A stretch of DNA of 64,000 nt from the NCBI RefSeq assembly GCF_030145185.1, contig NZ_JAQYWB010000011.1, forward strand, positions 1-64,000. Direction: 5' to 3'. The position numbers and the translations under genes were made by a program. Source of the stretch: Desulfoluna sp. Its GTDB lineage: Bacteria; Desulfobacterota; Desulfobacteria; Desulfobacterales; Desulfolunaceae. Shown here in pieces: positions 7,732 to 17,385 of this stretch (its first letter is position 1; every line of letters starts with the position of its first letter). The notes beneath the pieces were generated by a model that saw only the letters and a program-made list of their open reading frames with translations, was not told the origin of the DNA and did not search any database.

Positions 7732-8796
7732 TTAATTCTTTGTTCCGATGACCGTCACGGGCTGGCCGGGGCGAAGCCGGTCGTTGCCGTCGATGACGAC
7801 TGTCATGCCAGGGGTGGCTTCGCCTTCTGCGATGCCAGCGTTCCCTTCAACATAAGCGAGGACGGTGACCGGAAGGGCGGATGCCGCCCCTTCTTTGATG
7901 GTGTAGACCAGGGTCTGGCCATTAAAGGTCACCAGGGCGTCCCGGGGGACGAGGGTCATCTCCTGCTTCTCGGCAGCCGGCATGGAGACGGTGGCGCTCA
8001 TGTTGAGTACTGCGGTCTCCATTTTCGGAAGCTTCACCTTAACAAAGATGTTCTTCGTGGTGGGGTTGGCCACGGGGATAAACCCGTTGATGGTCCCTCG
8101 GATGGTGAGACCCAATGCGGTGACGGTGACCCCCACGTCTTCTCCTTTGTGAGAGAAGACCAGCAGGTCCTCCGCCATGGGAACCTTCACATAGATGTCA
8201 TCCATGGAACCCAGGAGACAGAGCGGACTCCCCGGCCCCACCCAGTTGCCTTCATCGACATTTTTCTCCAGGACGACCCCGGCAAAGGGGGCGCGGATGA
8301 TGCTTTTTTCTTTTTTCAGGAGGGCCAGATCGAGGTTCTTCTCCAGGGTGGCCTTCTGCATGGCCAGGTCTTCCATGGAGAGGCGCATGTTGTCATACTC
8401 CTGCTCACTGGCTGCCTTCTGATTAAAAAGGGTCTCGTACCGGGAGAGATCCTTTCTGGCTTTGGCCAGGCGAATCTCAGCTTGAAGAATCCGTTTTTTG
8501 ACCGTGTCGATGTCATTTTGGACAAAGTCCAGGTTGAGGCGGAAGAGGGGGGCCCCTTTTTCAACCCGATCCCCTTCCATGATGTGCACTGTCTGCACCT
8601 GGCCGCTCACTTCAGGAGAGAGGGCGGAGATGCGATCAAATTGAAGGGTGCCCACCACATCCAGGGTTCTGGCGATGGTCTTTTGCGTGATCTGGCTTGT
8701 GACGACCCGTGCCGGAGGTTGGGCCGGGCCTTCGGCGTATGCCATAGCCGGCAGGGCGAGTAGAATGATTACCGCTATCCATTTTGTTACTTTCAT
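7732..8796 (-). CDS. RND efflux periplasmic adaptor subunit (HlyD/MFP family)
   Basis: About 354 residues: a signal peptide (MKVTKWIAVIILLALPAMAYA), then a barrel-sandwich/lipoyl half near residues 40-80, an alpha-helical hairpin around residues 85-150 (KKRILQAEIRLAKARKDLSRYE), and the second lipoyl half (IIRAPFAGVVLEKNVDEGNW), followed by beta-barrel and membrane-proximal domains. This is the normal MFP order. The frame opens at a GTG at 8811, but the ATG at 8796 follows a GAGGAAAAG ribosome binding site and begins the signal peptide directly. It bridges the pump and the TolC-like channel. Confidence 0.93.
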   Translation of the reverse strand: MKVTKWIAVIILLALPAMAYAEGPAQPPARVVTSQITQKTIARTLDVVGTLQFDRISALSPEVSGQVQTVHIMEGDRVEKGAPLFRLNLDFVQNDIDTVKKRILQAEIRLAKARKDLSRYETLFNQKAASEQEYDNMRLSMEDLAMQKATLEKNLDLALLKKEKSIIRAPFAGVVLEKNVDEGNWVGPGSPLCLLGSMDDIYVKVPMAEDLLVFSHKGEDVGVTVTALGLTIRGTINGFIPVANPTTKNIFVKVKLPKMETAVLNMSATVSMPAAEKQEMTLVPRDALVTFNGQTLVYTIKEGAASALPVTVLAYVEGNAGIAEGEATPGMTVVIDGNDRLRPGQPVTVIGTKN

Positions 8797-8960
8797 TGGC
8801 CTTTTCCTCACGACTCAGAATAGTTAGATGTAATCGGTGACCAGACATGCCTGAAAGGCCACCGGTGTCTTTTATACATTTTATCCATTTTTATTTTATT
8901 CAGGTAACAATGTTAGTAACGCATTGCCGCCTGTTTTCCTGCGGTGTCTATTTTATTTTT

Positions 8961-9587
8961 TCAGGGTAGTACGGTCTCGGAACGGAGCCCGGCGGCGATG
9001 TATTGAATGAGCTCTTCAAGCATGATTTTTGGGTCTCTGTCGATTCCGAGGATAGACATGGATTCCTCCATCATGCATTCCCCCTGCATGATGCCGAAGC
9101 ACGAGATCCGGAAAAAGGCAATGCGGCGAAGCAGGGTCATTCTTGGAATATTTGGCAGGACTCTTTCCAGGCAATTGGCAAAATAGAGAAGTTTGTTCTC
9201 CAAAATGCTTTTCAGGTTCTGTTTGAAAAAATCCTCGTTTTCATAGGCCGCCGCAAACTGGTGAAAGACATTCATCCAATCCGGGTGGGCGACGGTGAAC
9301 TCATAGAGCGGCTCCAGCTGGCTCCGCAACAGATTCTCCAGAAGCGGGACGTTATCACCGGATTTGGCCATGACCGTTTTCATGCGTTGGGTCTGCTCTG
9401 TTTCCAGGGGGGTGAGAAATCGGGTGACAATGGCCGAGATGAGGTTGTCCTTGGAGCCGAAGTGGTAGTTGATGGCGGCCACATTGACACCGGCATTCTC
9501 GGTGATTTTTCTCATGGACGCCTTATCGGCCCCCAGTTCTACAATGAGCCGTTCGGCGGCATTGAGTATTTTGGTCTTTGTATCCAT
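8961..9587 (-). CDS. TetR/AcrR-family transcriptional regulator
   Basis: About 208 residues. The N-terminal helix-turn-helix is plain: TKTKILNAAERLIVELGADK then MRKITENAGVNVAAINYHFG. The C-terminal ligand domain resembles the CerR/DUF1956 type. It is the first gene of the efflux operon and probably represses it until an effector binds. An upstream in-frame ATG at 9626 lies inside a perfect palindrome that looks like the operator, so the later ATG at 9587 (MDTKTKIL) is preferred, although neither start has a strong ribosome binding site. Confidence 0.88.
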   Translation of the reverse strand: MDTKTKILNAAERLIVELGADKASMRKITENAGVNVAAINYHFGSKDNLISAIVTRFLTPLETEQTQRMKTVMAKSGDNVPLLENLLRSQLEPLYEFTVAHPDWMNVFHQFAAAYENEDFFKQNLKSILENKLLYFANCLERVLPNIPRMTLLRRIAFFRISCFGIMQGECMMEESMSILGIDRDPKIMLEELIQYIAAGLRSETVLP

Positions 9588-9617
9588 AAGGTCCAGTTTG
9601 TATTTTTTGAGGGAACA

Positions 9618-9634
9618 TTCAAACATTGTTTGAA
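9618..9634. promoter_or_regulatory. Palindromic operator candidate for the TetR regulator
   Basis: TTCAAACATTGTTTGAA is a perfect 7-bp inverted repeat with a 3-bp spacer, about 30 bp upstream of the chosen tetR start. Related half-sites (GTTTGAAA) recur at 9639-9646 and 9663-9670, making a cluster of four to five TTCAAAC/GTTTGAA elements. TetR regulators commonly bind such sites beside their own gene. Confidence 0.65.
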
Positions 9635-9750
9635 ATTGTGTTTGAAATGAGTTTTAAACGATGTTTGAAACGGGTGCAAGAGTTTTTTGTATGAAAGGTC
9701 CCCTGGGCGCTTAAGGCTTAACACCGACACACCTCCCAATCTTTTTCCCT

Positions 9751-10057
9751 TCAGCCCTCAGCCCTTCAGCCCTCAGCCCTTCAGCCCTCAGCCCTCAGCC
9801 CTCAGCCCTTCAGCCCTCAGCCCTTCAGCCCTCAGCCCTTCAGCCCTCAGCCCTCAGCCCTCAGCCCTCAGCCCTCAGCCCTCAGCCCTCAGCCTTCAGC
9901 CTTCAGCCTTCAGCCTTCAGCCTTCAGCCTTTAGCCTTTAGCCTTCAGCCCTCAGCCTTCAGCCTTTAGCCTTTAGCCTTCAGCCTTTAGCCTTTAGCCT
10001 TCAGCCTTCAGCCTTTAGCCTTCAGCCTTCAGCCCTCAGCCTTCAGCCCTTAGCCTT
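9751..10057. repeat. Heptanucleotide array (TCAGCCC / TTCAGCC / TTTAGCC)
   Basis: About 300 bp of head-to-tail 7-8-bp units with three main variants that occur in blocks: TCAGCCC first, then TTCAGCC, then mixed TTTAGCC. It fills the gap between the tetR promoter region and the end of the TamA-like gene. Its open frame (Ser-Pro-Gln-Pro-Ser-Ala repeats) is a translation of the repeat and not a gene. A short array of the same units in opposite orientation is at 29346-29411. Confidence 0.95.
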
Positions 10058-10066
10058 CCCCTTCCC

Positions 10067-12955
10067 CTAAAACGTATACCCGATGGAAAAATGGAGATTC
10101 CCAGCGCTCTCTTCGGGTTTTGGAGCCAACTTCCACCCGTAGAGAAAGCCGATGGGGCCGATGGGGGTGATGTAGCGAAGGCCGACGCCGGCAGAGGATC
10201 GGAAGGATTCGGAGAGATCGGGTTCAGATGCGTTTCGGATGCACCCGGTGTCATAAAAGGTGGTGAATTCGAAATTCATGCCGAGGTCGAATCGGGCCTC
10301 CAGGCTTCCCAGGATGGCGGTGTGCCCACCCACGGGGTTGTCGGTGGCATCGGTGAGGAGTTTGTTTTCGCCGAAGCCCCGGATATCGGAGGTCCCCCCC
10401 AGGAAGAGGAGCTGGTCTTCGGGGATGGCGTTGTTGCTGCCATAGGGCTCCATGTGATGAATCCTTCCCCGGAGGGCGAAGGTGAGGCGGTTTAAGGGGG
10501 TCAGATAATAGCGCAGCTCGGCGCGTTGTTTGAAAAAATCGTCCAGGGAGTTTTCGATGCCCCTGGAGATATCCACAGAAAACCGGGTCGTCCCCCCTTG
10601 CCTGGGGCGGACAAAGGAGTCTGTGGAGTTGTAGGTGAGGGCGGGCGTGACCACCACGATGCTTCGGGGGTCGTACTGATCCGCATCCGCTGGATCAATG
10701 GGGGCAGACCCTGCCTGATATTGTTCCCTGAATTCATAGCGATGGGTGAGGGAAGCGTTGAATTTTTCTAAGAATTGTCGGTTGAAGGCCAGAGAGGCGC
10801 CGTAGGTCCGAGTCCCGAAATCCTGATTGAATTCATGGAGATCCTCTCCAAACATGCTGATGGTCGAGGCGATGCGTGTGCCGAAAAAACGGGGTTCGGT
10901 GATTCCCAGCTCGGTTCGATAGCCAATCTCACTTGTCTCTGCCGAGACCCATCCATCTTTGTTGAGGCCGAGCAGGTTGTGGTCTCCGAGGCGGGTGTGC
11001 GCATATTTTTTCCGGCGGGTGTCGTATCCGGCACCGAATTCCAGATAGTATGGTTTTTTCTCCTCCACCTCCACCAGAAGATTCACCCGGGGGGCCTTTT
11101 CCTTGAGACCAATGGTTCTGAACTTTGCAGAGGACAGGGCGCTGATATTTCGTATGTTTCGCTGGGTCTTAAGGGCCTTGGTGAGGGAAAAGGGCATGCC
11201 CGGTGTGAGTGCCACCTCGCGTTGGAGGATTTTCGCCCGTGTTCGGAAATTGCCTGTGTAGAAGAGCGCTCCGGTTGAGACATGGGGGCCGTCCTCCAAG
11301 GCATAGGTCAGGGAGGCCCGGTGCGGTCCGGTCCCGGTTTCATCCATTACAGCCTGTCCTTTGACGGTGACATGGGGATACCCTTTTTCCGAAATCAGTT
11401 CGGAGAGGGTGTTCTCATCACTTTCGATCATGTATTCACGAAACGGTTTCCCCTCTTTCAAGGCGATGGCCGTTCGGGCTTCGGCGTCGGTCAGGGTGCC
11501 GAGTCCGCGGAAGGTCACGGTGTCTACCCGGGTTTGCTTTCCTTCATGGATGATCAGGCTCACATCGGCGAGCCTTTGCCCCTTTTTTTTGTCCTCGTTC
11601 CACCTCACCTCGTCGGTGATGGCCGTGTTCAGGTAGCCCTGCCGCAGATACAAAGATTGAATGGCGCTGATATCATCCTCAAGGATCTCCGGGACGAAGG
11701 CACCGGCGTCGAAGGTACTGGGGGGCCGGGTGAGTATTTGCTTTTTCAGGCGTTCCCTGTCGAGGACCGAGTTGCCCGTGATGGTGAGGGTGTGGACAAG
11801 TGACCGGACCCCCTCGTCGACCGTGAGACGGATTTTTCGGCTGAATGCCTCGTCCGGGTTGCCCGCCGACTCCGTCATGCGGACCCGGGCGTCCAGGTAC
11901 CCGGCTTTCCGGTAACGTTTCCGGATATTCCGGATGCTTTTTTTCAAGCCCAGATCGTTTTTGTTTCCTTCGCGTTTGAGGACCAGCTCTTTTTTAAGGG
12001 TAAAATCCCAGAACTCTTGATTGCCTTCAAAGGTCATTTTGTACTGTGGCCCTTCATGGATCAGAAATTGGAGGTTCACGTCGTGACTGTCGGGGACTCT
12101 GTTCACCACCGGGGTGATCTTTACCTCTGCGTACCCCTTGTGTCGGTAAAATTTAGTGAGGTTTTTCAGGTCGGCTTTGAATTTTTTTTCGATGAAACGG
12201 GGGATTTCACCAAAAAAGAGGGAGGCTTTCCAGGAGTCGATCCTGAGCTTCAGGCGCGCGCTTGAGAAGGCTTTATTGCCTGTCATTTCGACGTTCCGGA
12301 TTCGGTCGAACGGCCCCTTGTCGATGACGACAGACACGTTATAGTGCCCCTCTTTCGGGTCCTTTTGGGCAGAGACCCTAATCCTGGCGTCGGGATACCC
12401 TTCGTGTTTGAAGACCTGTTGAATCAGGGCTTCCTGTTTTTTCAGGTCCTCGGCCACATAGGCGTCCCCCGTAAAGAGGGTCATGGCGTTGAGGACCTCC
12501 TTTTGGAGCAGGGGAAAGGCCCCGTGAATGCGGATATCCTTAATCCTTTGAAAGGGGGTCAGCCGGAAGGTGAGGGCGATTTCGGGCTGCTCCCAGTCGG
12601 GATCGGGGACATCAATGCCTTGGAACAGGCGGGAGCTTTTCAGCAGGTTCAGGCTCTTTTGAAAGTCGTCGTCTGAGAACGGCTCCCCTTCGCGGAGCAG
12701 AATCATGGCCTGGGCTACCCGTCGGTAGCTGGGTATCATGGGGCCGATAATTTCAACGGAAATTTTCGAGACCAGGGGTGCCGCATTAAATTCTGGGCTG
12801 CTCGCCCGGACAGGGTGGGGGGCAAGGGCGCCCAAGAACATCATCACGATAAAGATCACCGCCATCTGCCACGGGTGTCCCTTTCTGGCCACCGAGGCAT
12901 GCGCGGGCCGTTGTCGCCTGCAGGGTGTAGGGGGAGTGTGTGGATTCTTTGTCAT
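10067..12955 (-). CDS. Omp85-family outer-membrane assembly protein, TamA/BamA-like
   Basis: A 962-residue protein with an N-terminal membrane segment (MAVIFIVMMFLGALAPHPVRA), a long run of POTRA domains from about residue 55 to 600, and a C-terminal 16-strand barrel ending in Phe (LHFSIGYTF). The barrel has the family hallmark GGTSDIRGF near residue 860. Escherichia coli TamA has three POTRAs and about 577 residues, so this one carries several extra POTRA units. It begins a few bases after the TamB-like gene stops and is surely co-translated with it. The pair should move or insert outer-membrane proteins, or lipids, across the periplasm. A BamA role is less likely because of the TamB partner. 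Confidence 0.88.
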   Translation of the reverse strand: MTKNPHTPPTPCRRQRPAHASVARKGHPWQMAVIFIVMMFLGALAPHPVRASSPEFNAAPLVSKISVEIIGPMIPSYRRVAQAMILLREGEPFSDDDFQKSLNLLKSSRLFQGIDVPDPDWEQPEIALTFRLTPFQRIKDIRIHGAFPLLQKEVLNAMTLFTGDAYVAEDLKKQEALIQQVFKHEGYPDARIRVSAQKDPKEGHYNVSVVIDKGPFDRIRNVEMTGNKAFSSARLKLRIDSWKASLFFGEIPRFIEKKFKADLKNLTKFYRHKGYAEVKITPVVNRVPDSHDVNLQFLIHEGPQYKMTFEGNQEFWDFTLKKELVLKREGNKNDLGLKKSIRNIRKRYRKAGYLDARVRMTESAGNPDEAFSRKIRLTVDEGVRSLVHTLTITGNSVLDRERLKKQILTRPPSTFDAGAFVPEILEDDISAIQSLYLRQGYLNTAITDEVRWNEDKKKGQRLADVSLIIHEGKQTRVDTVTFRGLGTLTDAEARTAIALKEGKPFREYMIESDENTLSELISEKGYPHVTVKGQAVMDETGTGPHRASLTYALEDGPHVSTGALFYTGNFRTRAKILQREVALTPGMPFSLTKALKTQRNIRNISALSSAKFRTIGLKEKAPRVNLLVEVEEKKPYYLEFGAGYDTRRKKYAHTRLGDHNLLGLNKDGWVSAETSEIGYRTELGITEPRFFGTRIASTISMFGEDLHEFNQDFGTRTYGASLAFNRQFLEKFNASLTHRYEFREQYQAGSAPIDPADADQYDPRSIVVVTPALTYNSTDSFVRPRQGGTTRFSVDISRGIENSLDDFFKQRAELRYYLTPLNRLTFALRGRIHHMEPYGSNNAIPEDQLLFLGGTSDIRGFGENKLLTDATDNPVGGHTAILGSLEARFDLGMNFEFTTFYDTGCIRNASEPDLSESFRSSAGVGLRYITPIGPIGFLYGWKLAPKPEESAGNLHFSIGYTF

Positions 12956-12958
12956 TTT

Positions 12959-15900
12959 TTACCGCATCTCCAGTCTGAACATCAACTCACCACCGAAATC
13001 GCCGTCGGTGTCCCGAAAGGCATTCATCAGGACATTTTCATAAAATTTATATTCGGTGATGGCACTTTGGACCGTGACCCCATTTTTGGTGCCTATCCCG
13101 TATTTGAGGGTCATTCGTTTGGAGAGCTCTTTGCCGACCGTGATGTTCACATCATCGGCCTCCTCCGGATCCGTTCGTTCTGTGTATTTCATCTCAAGGG
13201 TGTCGAGTCCGGTGGCCTCTTTCAGGCTTCCCTGGAGGGTTCGGGCCACCAGGTCGGCAACCATCTGACGGGTGGACTGATGGGAGCCCCCTTCGCCATC
13301 GATCATCTCCTCCCGTGTTTTGTTGAATAAGAGCAGGGAGAGAATCGTGGCATCGGTCTCTGATGGGGTTGAGCTCATGTCAAATTTTAGATTGTCCTCC
13401 ACGCCGGACACCCGTAAGTGAAGGGTCCATGTTCTTACCTTGATCTCGCTCTCCAGGTCGATGGTGGCTTCAATTTTGTAAGGGTTGATAAAATCCAGGA
13501 CCCCTTTTTTAATTTCAAACTCTTTGCCCAGATAGGAGATGACCCCGGACTCCACTTCTGCCCTGCCACTGACGAGAGGCCCGCTCAAGGGGCCGTGGAG
13601 GGTCAGCGTCGGCTTCAGGGCCATGAGGACGATGTTATTGTCCACGATCAAGGGGGCGCGGTGGTGCAGTGTAATATGGAGATCTGTGTTTTTCAGCAGA
13701 AGGGGACTTTCGGTTTGTGTGACGGGCGGTATCGCCCGTTTTTTTTCACCGAGGCTGTCGATGAGGCCCAGTTTGATTTCTTTATAATACAGGCCTTCGA
13801 GAAGGACAATATTTCCCGCAATTATAGACCTTTCAGGCGTTCCAGAAAAGGTCAGCCCACCGTTTAACAGGACCTCCAGGGTCTCGGGAAGCCTGATGGG
13901 CAGGGTGTAGGCGTTGAGGCGTGCGGTGATGGAGACCGGTGTAAATTGGTCCAGGGCCAGTGTTCCGGACAGATCCAATCGCCCTTTGTCCAGGTTGCCG
14001 GTGAGTTTCTTAATGGTCAGGGTCTCAGGTGTGAGGTGAAGTTGACCGTTGACGCTGTGAAGTTTCTGATTCAAGACGGGCACGGTGAGCTTGAGCTGCT
14101 TCAGCCTCAGGTCTGCCTGGAAGTCAGGCTGCTTTCGGGTGCCTTTCAGCCGAGCCGCGAGCTGGATCTCCCCTGTGATATCACTCAGCGCTTCAGTGAA
14201 CAGATGAATGACTTCCAGGGGCAGCGCGCCGTCCGCCTGAAAATCGATGGCGCCGTCATGCCTCGCCTTGCCGGTGATTTCGAGATGTCCCTGATGGAAG
14301 AGGTCGAGGCGAAGGGTCGGCACATGAAGGGTTCCGTTTTCGATGGAGGCATCGCAGACCCCGGCACTGACCAGCGGGATGTCGTTGTGGGACAAGGAGA
14401 GCTGAGAGACTCGGGTAACGGCCTGGAGGGTCTCCGGGGTGTCGGCGTTGCCTTCCACCTCGATAAAGCCCGTCACGGTTCCTGTCAGGTCTTTGCGCCC
14501 CATGGACTCGAAAAAAGGTCTCAGCGGGGTCTGGTCAAGCAGGGCCTTTCCTGAAAACAGGTGGGTTTTGAGTGCGTAAAAACCCGTGAACTCCGCCCCC
14601 AGAGTCCCTTTGGCCCGGACGAGATGATCCTGAAGGGTCAGCTTGAGGCTGCCGTCGTCAAAGGGCTTGTTGTTCAGGCGCAGGTGGGTTCCTTGAAATT
14701 CTCCCGCCAACTGGGGATTTTCAAGGCTCCCTGTGCCGGTGATATTCGCGTTGATTTTTCCCTCTGCGGCCATGTCGGCCTGGATTGAATCGATATGTTT
14801 CAGGCTGATTCCCGGGGTATTCAGGTGCAGGCCGTAGTGCTTCTTCGCCGGAGAATACCAGCCATCGGCGGTCAGTGTCTCACCCTCTCCCAGGGTCAGC
14901 GAGAGGGACTCCACGGTCACCCGGTTTTTGTCGAACTGTGAGTCTAAGGTGAGCGCTTGAATTTTCTGGATGCCAAGGTCGATGTTCTGCGCGTTGACAG
15001 AGAGGGTGCCCTGGGGGTGCGCCACCGATCCGGTGAGGTGGCCTTTTACGTCCACCCTCCCTTCTCTTCCCTCGAAAAAATCCCGGAGAGACAGCGCCTT
15101 GCCGCTCAGCGTGAAATTCAAATCAGGGGAGGTCATGATGGCCCCTGAGGTCGCCTCTAAAACCCGTGCGTTTCCTGAGAGCCGCAGCTCCGATGCCCCG
15201 TTTTGGAGTCGGGCCTCATCAACGGTCAGCAGGCCCTGGTGGAGTCGGAGGCGGGTATTCAGATCTCCTATGCGGATCTTTTTCGCGGCAAGGTTCCGGG
15301 CTGTCAACTCCAGCCGGGCTTCTGCCCTCATGGTTTCCGGAGAGAGACCCACGCCTTGCAGGCTGAGTGATGCGTGTACGTCACCCGTGATTCCTTCGGA
15401 GTTGCCGGGCAGGTTTTCAAGGGCGGTTCCGGCCTGGGTCACCGCCAGGTGGTAGGTGATGGCTTTTAAATCCCTTGTGGGGGCTGTCAAGCCATCGGGG
15501 AACGCCTTCTGGAGGTCGATTTTCCCTGTGGCCGCGACCTGGCCCAGGGCGGACTCTATCTCCATTTTTTCCAGAATCAGCTGTTTTTCTTTAAGGCTGC
15601 CCGTAAAGGTCATCTGATCCACCCGGATTCCGGCGAGCTCCCCACCCGGGCACTCAAGGGAGAGGGTCAGGGTTGGATTCGTTACGCGGCCCCTGGCTTT
15701 CAGGTGAAGCATGACCGGACCCGTGAATGTCGGGGAGAGGTGGAAGGCTTCTCGTATCTGGGAAAGGTCCGTGGATGCGGTTGCCTGGACATCAAAAAGC
15801 GGAACCGTAAAAAGGTCGCTGACGCCTCCGGTTACCGCAAGGTGTAAAAGGTCCGAATCGAGTTGAAGGGTTCCGGATGTTATCTGGTTCTTTTCCAGGC

Positions 15901-16579
15901 GTCCGTCGAATCGGAGGGCCTTAAAATCGGTGACAAGGGCCCTTGTATCGATCTCCCCTTTTTGAAGAAGAAGAGAGACCTGCGCTGATTGTTTGAAAAG
16001 ATTTCCATCGGCCAGGTTAAGCCCGATGTGGTGAACGGTTATCTGTTTTTTTTCCCCTCTGTCGTCCTGCTGCTCATAGTGGAAAAAACCGTCGGTGAGG
16101 GAGAGCGCATGGATGCGTATATTAAAAGGGAAGGCCGCGGTGCCGTCGTTCGGCTGTGGTTCGCTGGGCGTTGGCGTGGGAAGGGCTTTCAGGAGATTCA
16201 GCTCGCCGGTGGGGTCCGTGTCCAGCCAGATTTGGGGTTTTTCGAGTATGACGGTTTCAGCGGTCAGTGTTTTCCGGAATAAGTCCGTCCAGCGGAGGGT
16301 GATGACGAGCCGGTCCAGGGAGATCAGCGTCTCGCCGGTGGGGTCGTTAAGGCGGAGGTTTTTTGCCTCGATTCGTCCGGTGAACACCGATAGGTGGAGG
16401 GCCTCCCAGGAGAGGGCTCCGGGGATCGCCGCGTTCACCCGCGCCTGAAGCAGATGGCGGGCATGGCCCGAGGAAAGCCAGAGATATCCGCCTGTGATCC
16501 CCACAAGGATCAGGCAAAGCAAGGCTCCGATTCCAGAGACAACGATTTTCCTTTTTGTCTTCCTTTGTGAGCTTGTCAT
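12959..16579 (-). CDS. TamB-like translocation/assembly module protein (DUF490)
   Basis: A 1206-residue protein anchored by one N-terminal membrane helix (IVVSGIGALLCLILVGITGGYLWL) with a very long beta-helical periplasmic body of AsmA/TamB-type repeats (for example ITARNLAAKKIRIGDLNTRL). The C-terminal ~300 residues match the DUF490 domain (VSGRAEVESGVISYLGKEFEIKKG, LSKRMTLKYGIGTKNGVTVQ). TamB spans the periplasm and docks on TamA; members of this group are also implicated in phospholipid transfer to the outer membrane. The stop codon lies three bases before the TamA-like start, so the two form one unit. The ribosome binding site is weak. Confidence 0.88.
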   Translation of the reverse strand: MTSSQRKTKRKIVVSGIGALLCLILVGITGGYLWLSSGHARHLLQARVNAAIPGALSWEALHLSVFTGRIEAKNLRLNDPTGETLISLDRLVITLRWTDLFRKTLTAETVILEKPQIWLDTDPTGELNLLKALPTPTPSEPQPNDGTAAFPFNIRIHALSLTDGFFHYEQQDDRGEKKQITVHHIGLNLADGNLFKQSAQVSLLLQKGEIDTRALVTDFKALRFDGRLEKNQITSGTLQLDSDLLHLAVTGGVSDLFTVPLFDVQATASTDLSQIREAFHLSPTFTGPVMLHLKARGRVTNPTLTLSLECPGGELAGIRVDQMTFTGSLKEKQLILEKMEIESALGQVAATGKIDLQKAFPDGLTAPTRDLKAITYHLAVTQAGTALENLPGNSEGITGDVHASLSLQGVGLSPETMRAEARLELTARNLAAKKIRIGDLNTRLRLHQGLLTVDEARLQNGASELRLSGNARVLEATSGAIMTSPDLNFTLSGKALSLRDFFEGREGRVDVKGHLTGSVAHPQGTLSVNAQNIDLGIQKIQALTLDSQFDKNRVTVESLSLTLGEGETLTADGWYSPAKKHYGLHLNTPGISLKHIDSIQADMAAEGKINANITGTGSLENPQLAGEFQGTHLRLNNKPFDDGSLKLTLQDHLVRAKGTLGAEFTGFYALKTHLFSGKALLDQTPLRPFFESMGRKDLTGTVTGFIEVEGNADTPETLQAVTRVSQLSLSHNDIPLVSAGVCDASIENGTLHVPTLRLDLFHQGHLEITGKARHDGAIDFQADGALPLEVIHLFTEALSDITGEIQLAARLKGTRKQPDFQADLRLKQLKLTVPVLNQKLHSVNGQLHLTPETLTIKKLTGNLDKGRLDLSGTLALDQFTPVSITARLNAYTLPIRLPETLEVLLNGGLTFSGTPERSIIAGNIVLLEGLYYKEIKLGLIDSLGEKKRAIPPVTQTESPLLLKNTDLHITLHHRAPLIVDNNIVLMALKPTLTLHGPLSGPLVSGRAEVESGVISYLGKEFEIKKGVLDFINPYKIEATIDLESEIKVRTWTLHLRVSGVEDNLKFDMSSTPSETDATILSLLLFNKTREEMIDGEGGSHQSTRQMVADLVARTLQGSLKEATGLDTLEMKYTERTDPEEADDVNITVGKELSKRMTLKYGIGTKNGVTVQSAITEYKFYENVLMNAFRDTDGDFGGELMFRLEMR

Positions 16580-16656
16580 GGGCTGTTGGCTGTCGTTGAA
16601 AGCGTTGAGATTGTTTTCGCTGTGCCGAAGTAAAAAGAAGGGGCCTTGGTTTGAAC

Positions 16657-16700
16657 AAAAAACCGGCCGGGAAGGGGGTGCCTTTCAGGTCGGTTTTTTT
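16657..16700 (-). terminator. Intrinsic terminator after the PNPOx-like gene
   Basis: AAACCGGCC and GGTCGGTTT pair over 9 bp (one G-U) around a loop, with A/T tracts on both flanks, so it can act in either direction. On the minus strand it follows the gene ending at 16716 and separates it from the tamB-tamA pair. Confidence 0.7.
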
Positions 16701-16715
16701 GAGGGGCGGGAGGGT

Positions 16716-17093
16716 CTACAGGAGTTTTTCAGCTCCTGAATAGACGGCTTCGACCTTGAGGGCCGTCGCGGCATGGCCTGGATGTTTTTCTGGGTTCCAG
16801 GTCTTCATGTCTTCAAATACCGCGCCTTCGGTGTGGTATTCGATGGATCCCTTGATCTGGAAAGCGGCGCCTTCTTTGGTGATAAAGAGAAGGGACCCTT
16901 TGCTTCCGGACTGGATGTTTTCAAGGGTTTTAGAGAAATAGTTGTTGGCCACGACCAGGGTCTCTTCGTCATACTTTGAGACGCAGGTGGCGTAGATAGC
17001 GTTGGGGGTCCCTGATTTATCAACGGTGGTTAAAATGATGGGACCTTGATGATCGCTCCATGCTTTACTTACTTTTTCGGGTAATACGGCCAT
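16716..17093 (-). CDS. Pyridoxamine 5'-phosphate oxidase-like flavin-binding protein
   Basis: A 125-residue soluble protein with the split-barrel pattern of the PNPOx-like superfamily: GPIILTTVDKSGTPNAIYAT (strands beta1-2), then VVANNYFSKTLENIQSG and GSLLFITKEGAAFQIKGSIE. Such short members bind FMN or a related cofactor and often act as flavin reductases or general stress proteins; the substrate cannot be told. A good AAGGA ribosome binding site lies before the ATG. It appears to be transcribed alone, with a terminator at its end and the beta-barrel gene about 290 bp upstream. Confidence 0.82.
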   Translation of the reverse strand: MAVLPEKVSKAWSDHQGPIILTTVDKSGTPNAIYATCVSKYDEETLVVANNYFSKTLENIQSGSKGSLLFITKEGAAFQIKGSIEYHTEGAVFEDMKTWNPEKHPGHAATALKVEAVYSGAEKLL

Positions 17094-17385
17094 GTTGTTC
17101 CTTGCTGTTGTGTATGGTTATGTCAACCGGCTCAGGGGGCAAACGCATGTATGTATAGGCTGCGATCCTGCCTCTCTATAGAGATCCCTGGGGCCGTTCT
17201 CATCCTTTGAATCGCCATGGATGAAGGGGTTGATGTGTATTTCTACAGGAACAAAGCATAGTTTTTATGCGAAAGCAATATATGATCACGCGCGAGGCGC
17301 GTGTCGTACAGGTTTTTATCGAGGTCGGTGCGAGGCCTCCCGGGGAGTGGCCGTCGGGGAGTGCCCCGCACGGGGGCTTTCTCGG

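Noticed and set aside
7690-8763. Plus-strand open frame of 357 codons
   Set aside because: Antisense to the adaptor gene, which has signal peptide, domains and ribosome binding site.
9687-9941. 84-codon frame with Ser-Pro-Gln-Pro-Ser-Ala repeats
   Set aside because: Pure translation of the heptanucleotide array.
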